Shown here: piece by piece, positions 6,476 through 16,266 of the stretch
Position numbering within the stretch: the first letter of the stretch is position 1
Layout of the letters: each line of letters opens with the position of its first letter
Source of the DNA: an uncultured Faecalibacterium sp.
Lineage (GTDB): Bacteria > Bacillota > Clostridia > Oscillospirales > Ruminococcaceae
Length of the DNA stretch: 64,000 nt
Assembly: GCA_934524985.1 (NCBI GenBank)
Contig: CAKSYT010000004.1
Span: 1-64,000 of the forward strand
Direction of reading: 5' to 3'
Notes under the pieces: generated by a model
What the model was told of the DNA's origin: nothing
What the model saw: only the letters and a program-made list of their open reading frames with translations
Databases searched by the model: none
Made by a program: the position numbers and the translations under genes

Positions 6476-8161
6476 ATGACCGCCGTGATCTACGCCCGCT
6501 ATTCATCCGACAGCCAGCGAGAAGCGTCCATTGAAGGGCAGCTGCGCGACTGCAAGGACTACGCCGAGAAGAACGGCATCACCGTGGTCGGCACCTACAT
6601 TGACCGTGCCTACTCTGCCAAAACGGATGACCGCCCAGACTTTCAGCGGATGATCAAGGACAGCGGAAAGAAAATCTTCGATGTAGTTCTGGTCTGGAAG
6701 CTGGACCGCTTTGCCCGGAACCGATTCGATGCCGTGAACTACAAGTACCAGCTGGAAAAGAACGGTGTCCATCTGGTGTCTGCCATGGAACCCATCTCGC
6801 AGGGGCCTGAAGGCATTATGGTGGAGAGTATGCTGATTGGCATGGCGGAATACTATTCCGCCGAACTTGCCCTGAAAGTGGCGCGCGGTGAGCGCGAAAA
6901 CGCCCTCCAGTGCAAGTACAACGGCGGTGTGGTGCCGCTGGGCTTCACCATTGGCAAGGAGGACAGGCTGTACCATATCGACCCGGAAACGGCTCCCATC
7001 GTGCAGGAGATCTTCACCCGGTATGCCGACGGCGAACCGGCTGAGAAGATCGCAGCATCCCTGAACGAGCGTGGCCTGCGTACCCGCACCGGGAAACCGT
7101 TCGTGAAAAACAGCTTCTTCCAGATCTTCCGCAACCGCCGCTACATCGGCGAATACCGCTACAAGGACATTGTGACGCCGGGCGGCATTCCGGCCATTGT
7201 TGACAAGGACTTGTTCGACCGGGTGCAGCAGCGTTTTGAGCAGAACAGGATCGCCCATGGTCGGCCTGCAAAAGAGGATGTGAGCTATCTGCTGACCACC
7301 AAGCTGTTCTGTGGCAAGTGCGGCACCCTGATGGGCGGCGAAAGCGGCACCAGCCACATGGGAAACACCTACTATTACTACAAGTGCGGCAACGCCAAAC
7401 GCCACGGCAAGGCGCACTGCGACCTGAAAGCTATCCGCAAAGAGCCGTTGGAACGGTTCGTGGTGGAGACTGCCATTAAGGTGATTTTCAGCGATGAAAT
7501 CATCGAACAGCTGATAGATTTGATTATGGAAGCCCAGCAGCAGGAGAACACCCGACTGCCTGTTTTGAAAGACCAGCTCCGGGATACAGAGAAGCGGCTG
7601 GCAAACCTTCTGGAAGCCATTGAACAGGGCATCCTGACCCCGACCACCAAGCAGCGGCTGGACGAACTGGAAGCCCGGAAAGAAGCTCTGAACACCAGCA
7701 TTCTGGAAGAAGAGCTGAAAAAGCCCGTCCTGACCCGCGAGTGGATGCGGTTCTGGTTTGAAAAATTCCGCAAGGGTGACATGAGAGACATGGAACACCA
7801 GCGGCAGATCATTGATACCTTTGTCAACTCGGTCTACGTCTTTGATGACCGGGTCGTGCTCAATTTCAACTTCACGGACGATGCCAAGACGGTCACCCGT
7901 GAAGAGGTTTTAGGTTCGAGTGCTGTGGACAATGCTCCACCACATCCCCAGACCATTCGGTCTGGGGATTTTTTTGTTGTGACAGGGCAAGAACAGAAAC
8001 GAGCAAAGGCAGGGTATCATCGTGGTGATGGTATCCTGCCTTTTGTTTTGCGCAATCAAGTTCGCTTTGTGCGAACTTGGTCGCCCCCCCTATATGGCGG
8101 CATTGGGGGCAATCGCTGTGTACGTGCGTACCGGGAGAGCTGGCAAGGTGTAACACACTAG
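6476..8161 (+). CDS. Large serine recombinase (site-specific integrase/resolvase)
   Basis: The ORF gives 561 residues. The start at 6476 follows GAGAGGTG. The N-terminal resolvase domain (VIYARYSSDSQ, with the catalytic Ser near residue 10, and KLDRFARNR near 75) is followed by a Recombinase domain (about 150-260), a zinc ribbon (FCGKCG ... YYKCG, about 285-310) and a coiled coil (about 370-420). These enzymes integrate and excise mobile elements through short att sites. Reading beyond about residue 490 becomes low-complexity, and a perfect terminator hairpin (7946-7976) lies inside the reading frame, so the last 70 residues may not belong to the active protein. GC content is much higher than in the agr genes to the left. 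Confidence 0.9.
   Translation: MTAVIYARYSSDSQREASIEGQLRDCKDYAEKNGITVVGTYIDRAYSAKTDDRPDFQRMIKDSGKKIFDVVLVWKLDRFARNRFDAVNYKYQLEKNGVHLVSAMEPISQGPEGIMVESMLIGMAEYYSAELALKVARGERENALQCKYNGGVVPLGFTIGKEDRLYHIDPETAPIVQEIFTRYADGEPAEKIAASLNERGLRTRTGKPFVKNSFFQIFRNRRYIGEYRYKDIVTPGGIPAIVDKDLFDRVQQRFEQNRIAHGRPAKEDVSYLLTTKLFCGKCGTLMGGESGTSHMGNTYYYYKCGNAKRHGKAHCDLKAIRKEPLERFVVETAIKVIFSDEIIEQLIDLIMEAQQQENTRLPVLKDQLRDTEKRLANLLEAIEQGILTPTTKQRLDELEARKEALNTSILEEELKKPVLTREWMRFWFEKFRKGDMRDMEHQRQIIDTFVNSVYVFDDRVVLNFNFTDDAKTVTREEVLGSSAVDNAPPHPQTIRSGDFFVVTGQEQKRAKAGYHRGDGILPFVLRNQVRFVRTWSPPLYGGIGGNRCVRAYRESWQGVTH
7946..7976 (+). terminator. Intrinsic terminator inside the recombinase reading frame
   Basis: CCCCAGACC (7946-7954), loop ATTC, GGTCTGGGG (7959-7967), then ATTTTTTTG: a textbook terminator. 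It lies about 185 bases before the recombinase stop codon. The coding frame continues through it without a stop. Confidence 0.75.
8008..8042 (+). terminator. Second hairpin with T run after the recombinase core
   Basis: GGCAGGGTATCATC (8009-8022) pairs with most of the segment ending CCTGCC (8040) with two mismatches; TTTTGTTTTG follows. The strand also contains ATCCTGCC, which resembles the nick region of IncP-type transfer origins. Confidence 0.45.
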
Positions 8162-8225
8162 ACTTTGTGCCAAAGTCTGTGTGCCAAGGGGCATAGCCCC
8201 CCCTGCGGAGCGTGTACGCACGTAC
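8057..8225. other. Cluster of hairpins with an outer inverted repeat, oriT-like
   Basis: Within 170 bases there are a 9-bp inverted repeat CAAGTTCGC/GCGAACTTG (8057-8079), a hairpin with stem GACTTTG/CAAAGTC (8161-8177) extended by CACAC/GTGTG (8154-8158, 8179-8183), GGGGC/GCCCC (8188-8200), and an outer pair GTACGTGCGTAC (8120-8131) and GTACGCACGTAC (8214-8225) in inverted orientation. No gene fits here. Such clusters are typical of transfer origins or ends of mobilizable elements; no relaxase gene is in the window. Confidence 0.45.
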
Positions 8226-8380
8226 GCAGTGAAACGGCTAAATCTCTCTTATATAGATTAAAAATCAAACCGTTTATCGTTGTAAACGATTCGTAGAGTA
8301 TCTTACGGCGAAAATAGCCGCGGTATTTCTTGATAATGGTTTATAGTCGTGCTATCTTGTAGTGGCAAGGAGGGAGCGAA

Positions 8381-8974
8381 ATGGATTCACAGAAGTTTGG
8401 TACATTTATCGCCCAGTGCCGCAAAGACAAGAAAATGACACAAGCTGACCTAGCCGCAAAATTGAATGTGACCGATAAAGCTATCAGCCGCTGGGAAAGA
8501 GGTGTGGGGTTCCCCGACATCAATACCATCGAGCCATTGGCCGCAGCTTTAGATGTCAGTGTTGCAGAACTTATGAAATCCGAAAGGATAGATGAATCAG
8601 AGATGTCTATCGCGATGAACAATGAAATTGTGAACAATGCGTTAAATTTTGCAGAGAAGCAAATTCAGCAGGAGAGAAAAAATGTTTTCTTAATTATTGG
8701 ATGCCTTACAGTTGCCATAATTTTCATTCTATATCTGGATAATATCGGATGGCGGCTCGACACCTTTCTTTTTACAGTAGTGGGGATAATTCTCCCATTG
8801 ATAGCAATCCTCTCGTTCCTTGTGCTGCTGGGATACGCTATATACCGAAAGTGCAAAGGTCAGTCTTGCCACCAAACCTTTTTGATTGCCCTTGTCGGCT
8901 TGGGGATAGTTGCTCTGATATTTGGTGCCTTTGTGCTGGCTGGAACTTTGGGGTTAGGCCCTGTGCCTCAGTAA
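8381..8974 (+). CDS. XRE-family transcriptional regulator with C-terminal membrane helices
   Basis: The product has 197 residues. AAGGAGGGAGCG precedes the ATG. Residues 8-65 form a Cro/C1-type helix-turn-helix (RKDKKMTQADLAAKLNVTDKAISRWE). The rest carries three hydrophobic segments (about 104-122, 127-152, 166-192), so the DNA-binding domain is tethered to the membrane. Membrane-bound XRE regulators are common in Clostridia, often beside transporters or stress genes; the target here is not visible. It may be cargo of the element next to the recombinase. Confidence 0.82.
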   Translation: MDSQKFGTFIAQCRKDKKMTQADLAAKLNVTDKAISRWERGVGFPDINTIEPLAAALDVSVAELMKSERIDESEMSIAMNNEIVNNALNFAEKQIQQERKNVFLIIGCLTVAIIFILYLDNIGWRLDTFLFTVVGIILPLIAILSFLVLLGYAIYRKCKGQSCHQTFLIALVGLGIVALIFGAFVLAGTLGLGPVPQ

Positions 8975-9104
8975 ACATAAGCAGGGTTTGGGGCAGGCAC
9001 GCTCCAACAAGAAGCTGTCCCAAAGGGGCAAGAATTTTCAAGAATTGAAAATTTGTGGCCACGGGACGATTCTTGCTCTCACGCTTTTGGGGAAAGGAGT
9101 TTTT

Positions 9105-9350
9105 ATGGATATCGAGGTCAACCGAATGTCTCCTGCTGCTGTTGAGTTGCTCGACCAGCTCAGCGTTGTTTGCAAACGTTTCAACGTAGACTATGCTACC
9201 GCTTCCGAAAAGGACAGATTCTTTGTGGAAGCCGTTGCCCTGCACGAATACCAACTGAAAAAAGCACACGAGCAGGGACTGAAGCGTTCCGAAGTTCCGC
9301 CGTTTCTTGGTTTGAAGCGCTCTGACCGCAGCAACGATATGCCAGCGTAA
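9105..9350 (+). CDS. Small cytoplasmic protein of unknown function (81 residues)
   Basis: GGGGAAAGGAG lies before the ATG at 9105; reading upstream of it (from 8988) lacks a site and looks non-coding. The product, MDIEVNRMSPAAVELL and onward, is soluble, helical and charged, with no cysteines beyond C24 and no known motif. It starts 130 bases after the XRE regulator and may share its transcript. I do not recognise it. Confidence 0.55.
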   Translation: MDIEVNRMSPAAVELLDQLSVVCKRFNVDYATASEKDRFFVEAVALHEYQLKKAHEQGLKRSEVPPFLGLKRSDRSNDMPA

Positions 9351-9376
9351 AGGTTCAACTACTGTGGACAGTACAG

Positions 9377-9423
9377 AAAACCCCCGGCAGGCTATCACCA
9401 TCACGGTGGCAGCCTGCCGGGGG
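9377..9423 (-). terminator. Terminator of glpK
   Basis: CCCCCGGCAGGCT (9381-9393) and AGCCTGCCGGGGG (9411-9423) form a perfect 13-bp stem. On the minus strand the stem is followed by TTTTCTG. It can also stop plus-strand transcription from the 9105 gene, though the T run there is weak. Confidence 0.65.
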
Positions 9424-9457
9424 TATTATACTGTTATGCTGTCAAAAGCTTCTTGCC

Positions 9458-10978
<1,521 letters not shown>

Positions 10979-11071
10979 TCAAGCTGGGCGCAAAACAAAA
11001 AAGAGCGCACCAAACAAAGCTATCTGCTCTGTCTGTCGCTCTCCTGCTCTGCGCAAACATATTCTGTGCTT

Positions 11072-11100
11072 ATTGTACACGCTCCGCAGGCAAAATACAA
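11072..11100 (-). promoter_or_regulatory. Promoter of glpK
   Basis: On the minus strand TTGTAT (complement of 11095-11100), a 17-base spacer and TACAAT (complement of 11072-11077) form a sigma-A promoter about 110 bases before the glpK start. The rest of 10961-11290 holds no gene; it is a divergent control region for glpK and the LytTR regulator. Confidence 0.6.
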
Positions 11101-11290
11101 GCTTCAGCGCGATTTTTGGACGTTCTGCACAAGGGGGCCGCCCCGCCGTTGAACACTCTGCCGAAAGGGGATGCAATGCAGCTGTCGGGGATGTAAAAAG
11201 CTTGCAAATTTACGAAAAAGACGTGACGAAACGGCGCGGATGTGGTATCGTTAAGGGGTAGATTTTTTGTTCGGAAAGGATTTCTTTGCT

Positions 11291-12025
11291 ATGACCCGGA
11301 TCGCTTTCTGTGATGACGATGCCGCGCTGCTGCATCAGATGCAGGATTTTCTGGAGCAGTACCGCACCCTGCGGGGGGTGCAGCTGGAACTGTTTCCCTA
11401 TACAAAACCCATGGAACTTCTGGCAGATATCGAGGCCGGGGTGCGCTTTGACGTGCTGTTTTTAGATGTGCTCATGCCCGGAATCAACGGCATCAACGCC
11501 GCCCGGGAGATCCGCCGGTACGACACGGCGGTGCAGATCATCTTTGTCACTTCCTCGTCGGAATTTGCCGTACAGTCCTATGTGGTAGGCGCATACTACT
11601 ACCAGCTCAAGCCCATCTGGAAGGACAGCTTTTTTCGCCTTACCGATGCCGTGCTGGCCGAGTGCCGCAAGCGCACCCAGCACAGCCTGATCCTGCGCTG
11701 CAAAAGCGGCGTGACCCGCATTACGCTGGACAGTCTGGAATACTGCGAGGTGCAGGGGCGCACGCTGGTGTTCCATCTGCTGGACGGCACCGTCATCGAG
11801 AGCAGCGGCAGCATGGACGAGCTGGCGCGGCAGCTGGCAGATTACCCGGGCTTTCTGCGCCCGCACCGCTCCTATCTGGTCAATATGGAATACATCCAGA
11901 ACATCACCGCCAAGAGCATCACCATGGAAAGTCTTGCCGAGGTGCCGCTGCCCCACGGGCGCTTTACCGCCGTGCGGGATCAGTATCTGGAGTACTCCTT
12001 TGCGGGAAAGAAGGTCGTCCTGTGA
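11291..12025 (+). CDS. LytTR-family response regulator
   Basis: The product has 244 residues: a receiver domain (FCDDDAALL, phospho-acceptor D59 in LFLDVLMPG) and a LytTR DNA-binding domain from about residue 135 (EYCEVQGRTLVFHLLDG, PHRSYLVNMEYIQNI). The ATG at 11291 follows AAAGGA; the TTG at 11267 lacks a site. The stop overlaps the kinase start by four bases (GTGA at 12022-12025). It resembles the agr pair at 857-2819 in design, but no AgrB/AgrD gene is nearby, so its signal is unknown. Confidence 0.88.
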   Translation: MTRIAFCDDDAALLHQMQDFLEQYRTLRGVQLELFPYTKPMELLADIEAGVRFDVLFLDVLMPGINGINAAREIRRYDTAVQIIFVTSSSEFAVQSYVVGAYYYQLKPIWKDSFFRLTDAVLAECRKRTQHSLILRCKSGVTRITLDSLEYCEVQGRTLVFHLLDGTVIESSGSMDELARQLADYPGFLRPHRSYLVNMEYIQNITAKSITMESLAEVPLPHGRFTAVRDQYLEYSFAGKKVVL

Positions 12026-13302
12026 CCGCCCCGGAGGTGCTGCTGGAGCTGCTGGACGGCGCAGCGGTGGGCGTCTTTGGCATTCTGCTCAGTGCGGCGT
12101 TCTGCCCCATCCGCTGGACGGACAAAAAGCGCTGGACGCTGGCGGGCTGCACCGCCGGGCTGCTGGCGTTGCAGGGCGTTTTCTACTTTGGTGCCAGCCC
12201 CACGGCTGCCCAGTACCTTTACCCGCTCATCACCCACCTGCCGCTGTATGTCGTGCTGGTGCTGTTCAGCGGGCAGAAGGTCTGGCCGCTGGTGGCGGTG
12301 CTCACGGCTTATTTGTGCTGTCAGGTGCGGCGCTGGACGGCGCTGGCGGTGGCACTGTTCTTCCCGCAGCACCCGCTGGTGCAGCCGGTGGCAGAGCTGC
12401 TGTTCACCCTGCCGCTGCTGCTGTTGTTCGTCCGGTTCCTTGCGCCCTCCATGCGGCAGCTTTCCCGTTACCCGGCTTCCGTGCAGTGCCAGTTCGGCAT
12501 TGTGCCGCTGGTGAGCTATCTTTTTGATTACATCACCCATGTCTACACCAGCCTTTTGTCCGAGGCGAACCCGGCGGCGGTGGAGTTCATGTTCTTTGTG
12601 TGCTGCGCGGCCTTTCTGTGCTCCATTTTGCGCGCCTCCCGGGTGGAGCGGCAGCGCATCCAGATGGAGCAGTTACAGACCAGTCTGAACTTGCAGGTCA
12701 CACAGGCCATGCGCGAGATCGAAGCGCTGCGCCTTTCCCAACAGCGCGCCAGCACCTACCGCCACGATCTGCGCCACCACATGCAGTTTCTGGCGGGCTG
12801 CATCGAAAACGGCCGCACCGAGCAGGCGCTGGGCTACATCCGCAGCGTGTGCAGCGAGATCGAAGCCGGCAAGGTGACCGCCTACTGCGAAAACGAAGCG
12901 GCGAACCTCATCTTTTCCGCCTTTGCCGACCGCGCCGCCAAGGCTGGGGTGCAGTTCACAGTGCAGGCGGGCATCTCGCAGGCGCTGCCGGTCTCGGAGA
13001 GCGACCTGTGCGTGCTGCTTTCCAACGCGCTGGAAAACGCCCTGCACGCCGCCGTGCGCTGCCGCGAAGCAGGGCAGGGGGCTTTTATCGAGACCACCGG
13101 GCACGAAAAGGGGAAAAAGCTGTTTTTGCAGATCACCAACAGCTGTCTGCCGGATGTGCAGTTCCGGGAGGGCGTTCCGGTCACCGACCGCACCGGTCAT
13201 GGGCTTGGGGTGCGCAGCATCTGCGCCATCTCGGAGCGGTACGGCGGCCTGACCAGCTTTGCCGCCAAGGACGGGCAGTTCACCCTGCGGGTAATGCTAT
13301 AA
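12022..13302 (+). CDS. GHKL-type membrane sensor histidine kinase, partner of the 11291 regulator
   Basis: The reading frame is open far upstream, but the kinase most likely starts at the GTG at 12022, which overlaps the regulator's stop. The 426-residue product has six hydrophobic segments (about 1-210), a coiled coil, an H box YRHDLRHHMQFL (His near residue 248), an N box near 340 (LLSNALENALHAA) and a G box (GLGVRSICAISERYGG). It would autophosphorylate and pass phosphate to D59 of the LytTR protein. Ligand unknown. Confidence 0.85.
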   Translation: MTAPEVLLELLDGAAVGVFGILLSAAFCPIRWTDKKRWTLAGCTAGLLALQGVFYFGASPTAAQYLYPLITHLPLYVVLVLFSGQKVWPLVAVLTAYLCCQVRRWTALAVALFFPQHPLVQPVAELLFTLPLLLLFVRFLAPSMRQLSRYPASVQCQFGIVPLVSYLFDYITHVYTSLLSEANPAAVEFMFFVCCAAFLCSILRASRVERQRIQMEQLQTSLNLQVTQAMREIEALRLSQQRASTYRHDLRHHMQFLAGCIENGRTEQALGYIRSVCSEIEAGKVTAYCENEAANLIFSAFADRAAKAGVQFTVQAGISQALPVSESDLCVLLSNALENALHAAVRCREAGQGAFIETTGHEKGKKLFLQITNSCLPDVQFREGVPVTDRTGHGLGVRSICAISERYGGLTSFAAKDGQFTLRVML

Positions 13303-13312
13303 GTTATAAAAA

Positions 13313-13358
13313 TAACAGTAAAGCGGGAAGGTCCACGGACCTTCCCGCTTTACTGTTA
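13313..13358. terminator. Very long perfect bidirectional terminator hairpin
   Basis: Two 22-base arms (13313-13334 and 13337-13358) are perfectly complementary around a two-base centre. It sits between the converging kinase gene and the oxidoreductase gene. The A/T ends of the arms supply T runs in both directions. Confidence 0.75.
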
Positions 13359-13363
13359 TATTA

Positions 13364-14680
13364 TTATAATTGCTGCTTTGCCAGCACGTCAGAGGTGGGG
13401 GTCTGGAACACCGGGATGCCGGCATAGGGGTCGGCAGCGGTGTCGGCGGGCAGGCTCTTCATATACTCATCCATAGCCACAGCTACCTTCTTGGCAACAG
13501 CCACAGCCTCCACCACGGTGCGTGCGCCCATGACGGCGTCGCCGCCGGCAAATACGCCCTCGCGGGTGGTGCGGCCGTCCTCGCTGACGCTCAGCAGGCC
13601 CTTCTGGTTGGTCTCGATGCCGGTCGTGGTCTTGACGAGGTTGCTCTCAGAGCCCTGACTGACCGACACGATGACGCCGGTGTGGGGGTACAACGTCTCG
13701 CTGCCCTCTACCTGCGTGAACTTGCCGTCCTCGCCCTTTACGGTGTCGCGGCAGATCAGGCCGTTTTCCCGGATCTCCACCGGTGCCTTGCAGAAGCGGA
13801 AGCCCACGCCCTCCAGCTTGGCGTAGCTCACCTCGTACTCGGAAGCACTGATGCAGCTTTCGTCCCGGCGGGCGTAGCAGGTAACGTGGCGGGCACCGTT
13901 GCGGATGGCGGTGCGGGCGCAGTCCATAGCGGAGTTGCCCACGCCGATGACAGCCACATCATCGCCCAGACGGAAAGCCTTGGAGTTGGCCAGATAGTCG
14001 ATGCCAAAGGCCACGTTGCCAAGGCTCTCGCCCTTGATGTGCATGGCGTTGGCCTTCCACAGACCGGCACCGATGAACACGCTCTTGTAGCCGTCGCGGA
14101 ACAGATCGTCGATGGTGATGGTCTTGCCGATGGTGGTGTTGGGGCGCACCTTGATGCCCTTCAGCTCCAGATGGCGGTACTGGAAATCGTCCAGCACGCT
14201 GTCCGGCAGGCGGTAGTTGGGGATACCGTAGCGCATCACGCCGCCGATCTTATCCCGGGCGTCAAAGATAGTCACATCGTAGCCCCAGCGTGCCAGCAGC
14301 ACCGCGATGGTCAGGCCTGCCGGGCCGGAGCCCACCACAGCGGCCTTCATGCCGTTTTTCGGGGCGGGGCCTGCGGTCATCTTGTTGGCGTAGGTGGTGG
14401 AGATATAGTCCTCGATGATGGAAAAGTGCACGGGGTCGTGGCTGGGCATCCGGTTGCGGATGCAGTGGCCCTCGCACTGCTTTTCGTGGTTGCACACCAG
14501 ACTGCACACGGTAGTCAGGGGGTTGTTTTCAAACAGCATCCGGCCTGCATCGTCCATCTGGTTTGCCTTGAGCAGACGGATGACCTCCGGGATATTGGTG
14601 TGGATGGGGCAGCCCTCCTGACACATCGGCTTTTTGCAGCCGAGGCAGCGGTTGGCTTCGTCCAGAACATGAAGTGCCAT
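13364..14680 (-). CDS. GltD-like NAD(P)H-dependent FAD/Fe-S oxidoreductase
   Basis: The product has 438 residues. The N-terminal part carries a four-cysteine cluster (C12, C15, C20, C24 in CLGCKKPMCQEGCP) and further cysteines near 60-75 (CSLVCNHEKQCEGHC) for Fe-S clusters. A FAD-binding GSGPAGLTIAVLLARWGYD starts near residue 117 and an NAD(P)-binding GVGNSAMDCA near 248. This is the fold of the glutamate synthase small subunit. No gltB lies nearby, so it may instead serve as a stand-alone NADPH-linked electron-transfer subunit, as is common in anaerobes. Good ribosome binding site (AGGAGG). Function within the family is uncertain. Confidence 0.85.
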   Translation of the reverse strand: MALHVLDEANRCLGCKKPMCQEGCPIHTNIPEVIRLLKANQMDDAGRMLFENNPLTTVCSLVCNHEKQCEGHCIRNRMPSHDPVHFSIIEDYISTTYANKMTAGPAPKNGMKAAVVGSGPAGLTIAVLLARWGYDVTIFDARDKIGGVMRYGIPNYRLPDSVLDDFQYRHLELKGIKVRPNTTIGKTITIDDLFRDGYKSVFIGAGLWKANAMHIKGESLGNVAFGIDYLANSKAFRLGDDVAVIGVGNSAMDCARTAIRNGARHVTCYARRDESCISASEYEVSYAKLEGVGFRFCKAPVEIRENGLICRDTVKGEDGKFTQVEGSETLYPHTGVIVSVSQGSESNLVKTTTGIETNQKGLLSVSEDGRTTREGVFAGGDAVMGARTVVEAVAVAKKVAVAMDEYMKSLPADTAADPYAGIPVFQTPTSDVLAKQQL

Positions 14681-14820
14681 GGGTTCCTCCTTATGTTTCC
14701 CCTGCGGGGACAGTCGTTTTTACAGGCTCGTTGTATCCAACATTGCATTGCTTTAATCATACACCCGAACTGCGCCGGATACAAGAGGGCACAATATAAA
14801 ATTTTTTGCGTTATTTTTTG

Positions 14821-16023
14821 TCAATTCGTCAAAAAGATAATTTTTTGACGATATATCCCGCCCATCGGCTCCGGTTTTGCCCGGCACAGTGCGCCAAGGT
14901 CGCTGGCTCTGCTCTGGGCAGCAGCCATTTGGGCGCAGAGTTCGTTTTCCCGCGCAAGCCGCGCCAGCGAGTGGGACAGCGGCAGCGTCGTCTCCCCGGG
15001 CAGGGGCAGCGCTTCCTTGCGCGCACCCAGCAGGTGCAGATAGGGCGGCAGCGCCGGGGTCTGGGCGGTGTAGCCCAGCGCCGCATCCATCGCCAGCCGC
15101 CGCATCCGCGCCCGGGGATAACGCACCGTGGTCAGGGCGTCCAGCAAAGCGGGCAGGCTTGCAGTCTCCCGCACAGCGTTTTCCAGCCGGTGCTCCAACC
15201 CTTCGGATACTCCGCGCACCGCTGCAAAGGGGACTTGTTCTGTGCAGACAGCCCGCAGCAGCGCCAGCTCGCAGTGCCCCATGACCGCAAAATCTGTATA
15301 CTTTCCGTCATATTCTGCCTGTATATACAGCTTTAGAGCTTTTTCCGGCACATAGGGTGCCAGTGCCGCCGCGCCGCCCTCCGCCCAGAGCGTCCGCAGG
15401 GCGCTGGCGCTGGCAAAGGCGGTGTGAGCGCTTTCGGTCAGCGCCTGCCCGTGGTCTGCCCCCTGCCGGGGCAGGGCGATGGGCTGCATTTCTACATTTT
15501 GTTCTATGATGGCTTTACAATACTCTACGGCAAGATTGTTGTTGGGCTTGTCCAGCAGCGCGGCAACGTCCGACTCCGGGCACAGCGCCTGCACCGCCGC
15601 CTGTCGGGCGGCGGCAAAGCTGCGTGCCCCGGCGGCAAGCTGCTGCCTGAGTGCGGCGCGGTATTCCTCGCTGCACAGCACCCGGGCAGCTTTTTGCAGC
15701 AGGGCGGTGTCCGGAGTCTCTGCCCCAAAGACCAGCGCATCGCACCCGGCAGCGGCCAGAATGCGCACTCCCGCCCGGGCAAAGGCCTCGGCACCGGCGC
15801 AGGCACAGGGCGCGGGCAGGGCAAACACAAGGTCTGCCCCGCAGGCCAGCGCCGCCTGCACCCGCACCGCCTCCGGCAACAGCGGCAGCGCGCCCCGCTG
15901 GGTAAGCCCGCAGCTCATGGCCACGGCCACTCGCTGCGCCCCCAGTGCCCGCGCCTGCGCCAGCTGCCATGCGTGGCCGTTGTGGAAGGGGTCGTACTCC
16001 GCAATGATGCCTGCAAACTTCAT
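14821..16023 (-). CDS. tmcAL: tRNA(Met) cytidine acetate ligase (nucleotidyltransferase fold)
   Basis: The 400-residue protein begins MKFAGIIAEYDPFHNGH, the HxGH-type nucleotidyltransferase signature of TmcAL (YlbM). The enzyme activates acetate with ATP and acetylates the wobble cytidine of elongator tRNA-Met. AAAAAGGAG precedes the ATG at 16023; the longer ORF up to 16131 has no support. Further matches are SCGLTQRG near residue 40 and NNNLAVEYCKAI near 165. It is divergent from ackA, whose product also handles acetate, but the neighbourhood need not be functional. Confidence 0.88.
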   Translation of the reverse strand: MKFAGIIAEYDPFHNGHAWQLAQARALGAQRVAVAMSCGLTQRGALPLLPEAVRVQAALACGADLVFALPAPCACAGAEAFARAGVRILAAAGCDALVFGAETPDTALLQKAARVLCSEEYRAALRQQLAAGARSFAAARQAAVQALCPESDVAALLDKPNNNLAVEYCKAIIEQNVEMQPIALPRQGADHGQALTESAHTAFASASALRTLWAEGGAAALAPYVPEKALKLYIQAEYDGKYTDFAVMGHCELALLRAVCTEQVPFAAVRGVSEGLEHRLENAVRETASLPALLDALTTVRYPRARMRRLAMDAALGYTAQTPALPPYLHLLGARKEALPLPGETTLPLSHSLARLARENELCAQMAAAQSRASDLGALCRAKPEPMGGIYRQKIIFLTN

Positions 16024-16158
16024 GGAACTGCTCCTTTTTGCCAAAAGATTGTTAAATTTATATCGCGTATACAGAAAAATCCTATCGTTTCCGGGATTTG
16101 TGGGCAGGATGTACAAAAACCTTGTACACAAGTTTTACCGCTTTGCCCGGGTTGCGCC

Positions 16159-16187
16159 TTGAAAAGCCGCCATCCCTATTATATAAT
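16159..16187 (+). promoter_or_regulatory. Promoter of ackA
   Basis: TTGAAA (16159-16164), a 17-base spacer and TATAAT (16182-16187), about 80 bases before the ackA start. Confidence 0.65.
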
Positions 16188-16266
16188 AAACATAGGAATC
16201 TGTAAAATTCTGTCCGCAGGTTTTTCAGGCTGCGGATGGTACAAAAATTTTCAGGAGGCAACACAG

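Noticed and set aside
11662..12021. N-terminal extension of the second histidine kinase
   Set aside because: Overlaps the LytTR regulator in another frame and has no kinase-like sequence; the GTGA overlap start is more credible.
15424..16266. N-terminal extension of ackA
   Set aside because: Lies over tmcAL on the other strand; acetate kinase normally begins at the 16267 ATG, which has a good ribosome binding site.
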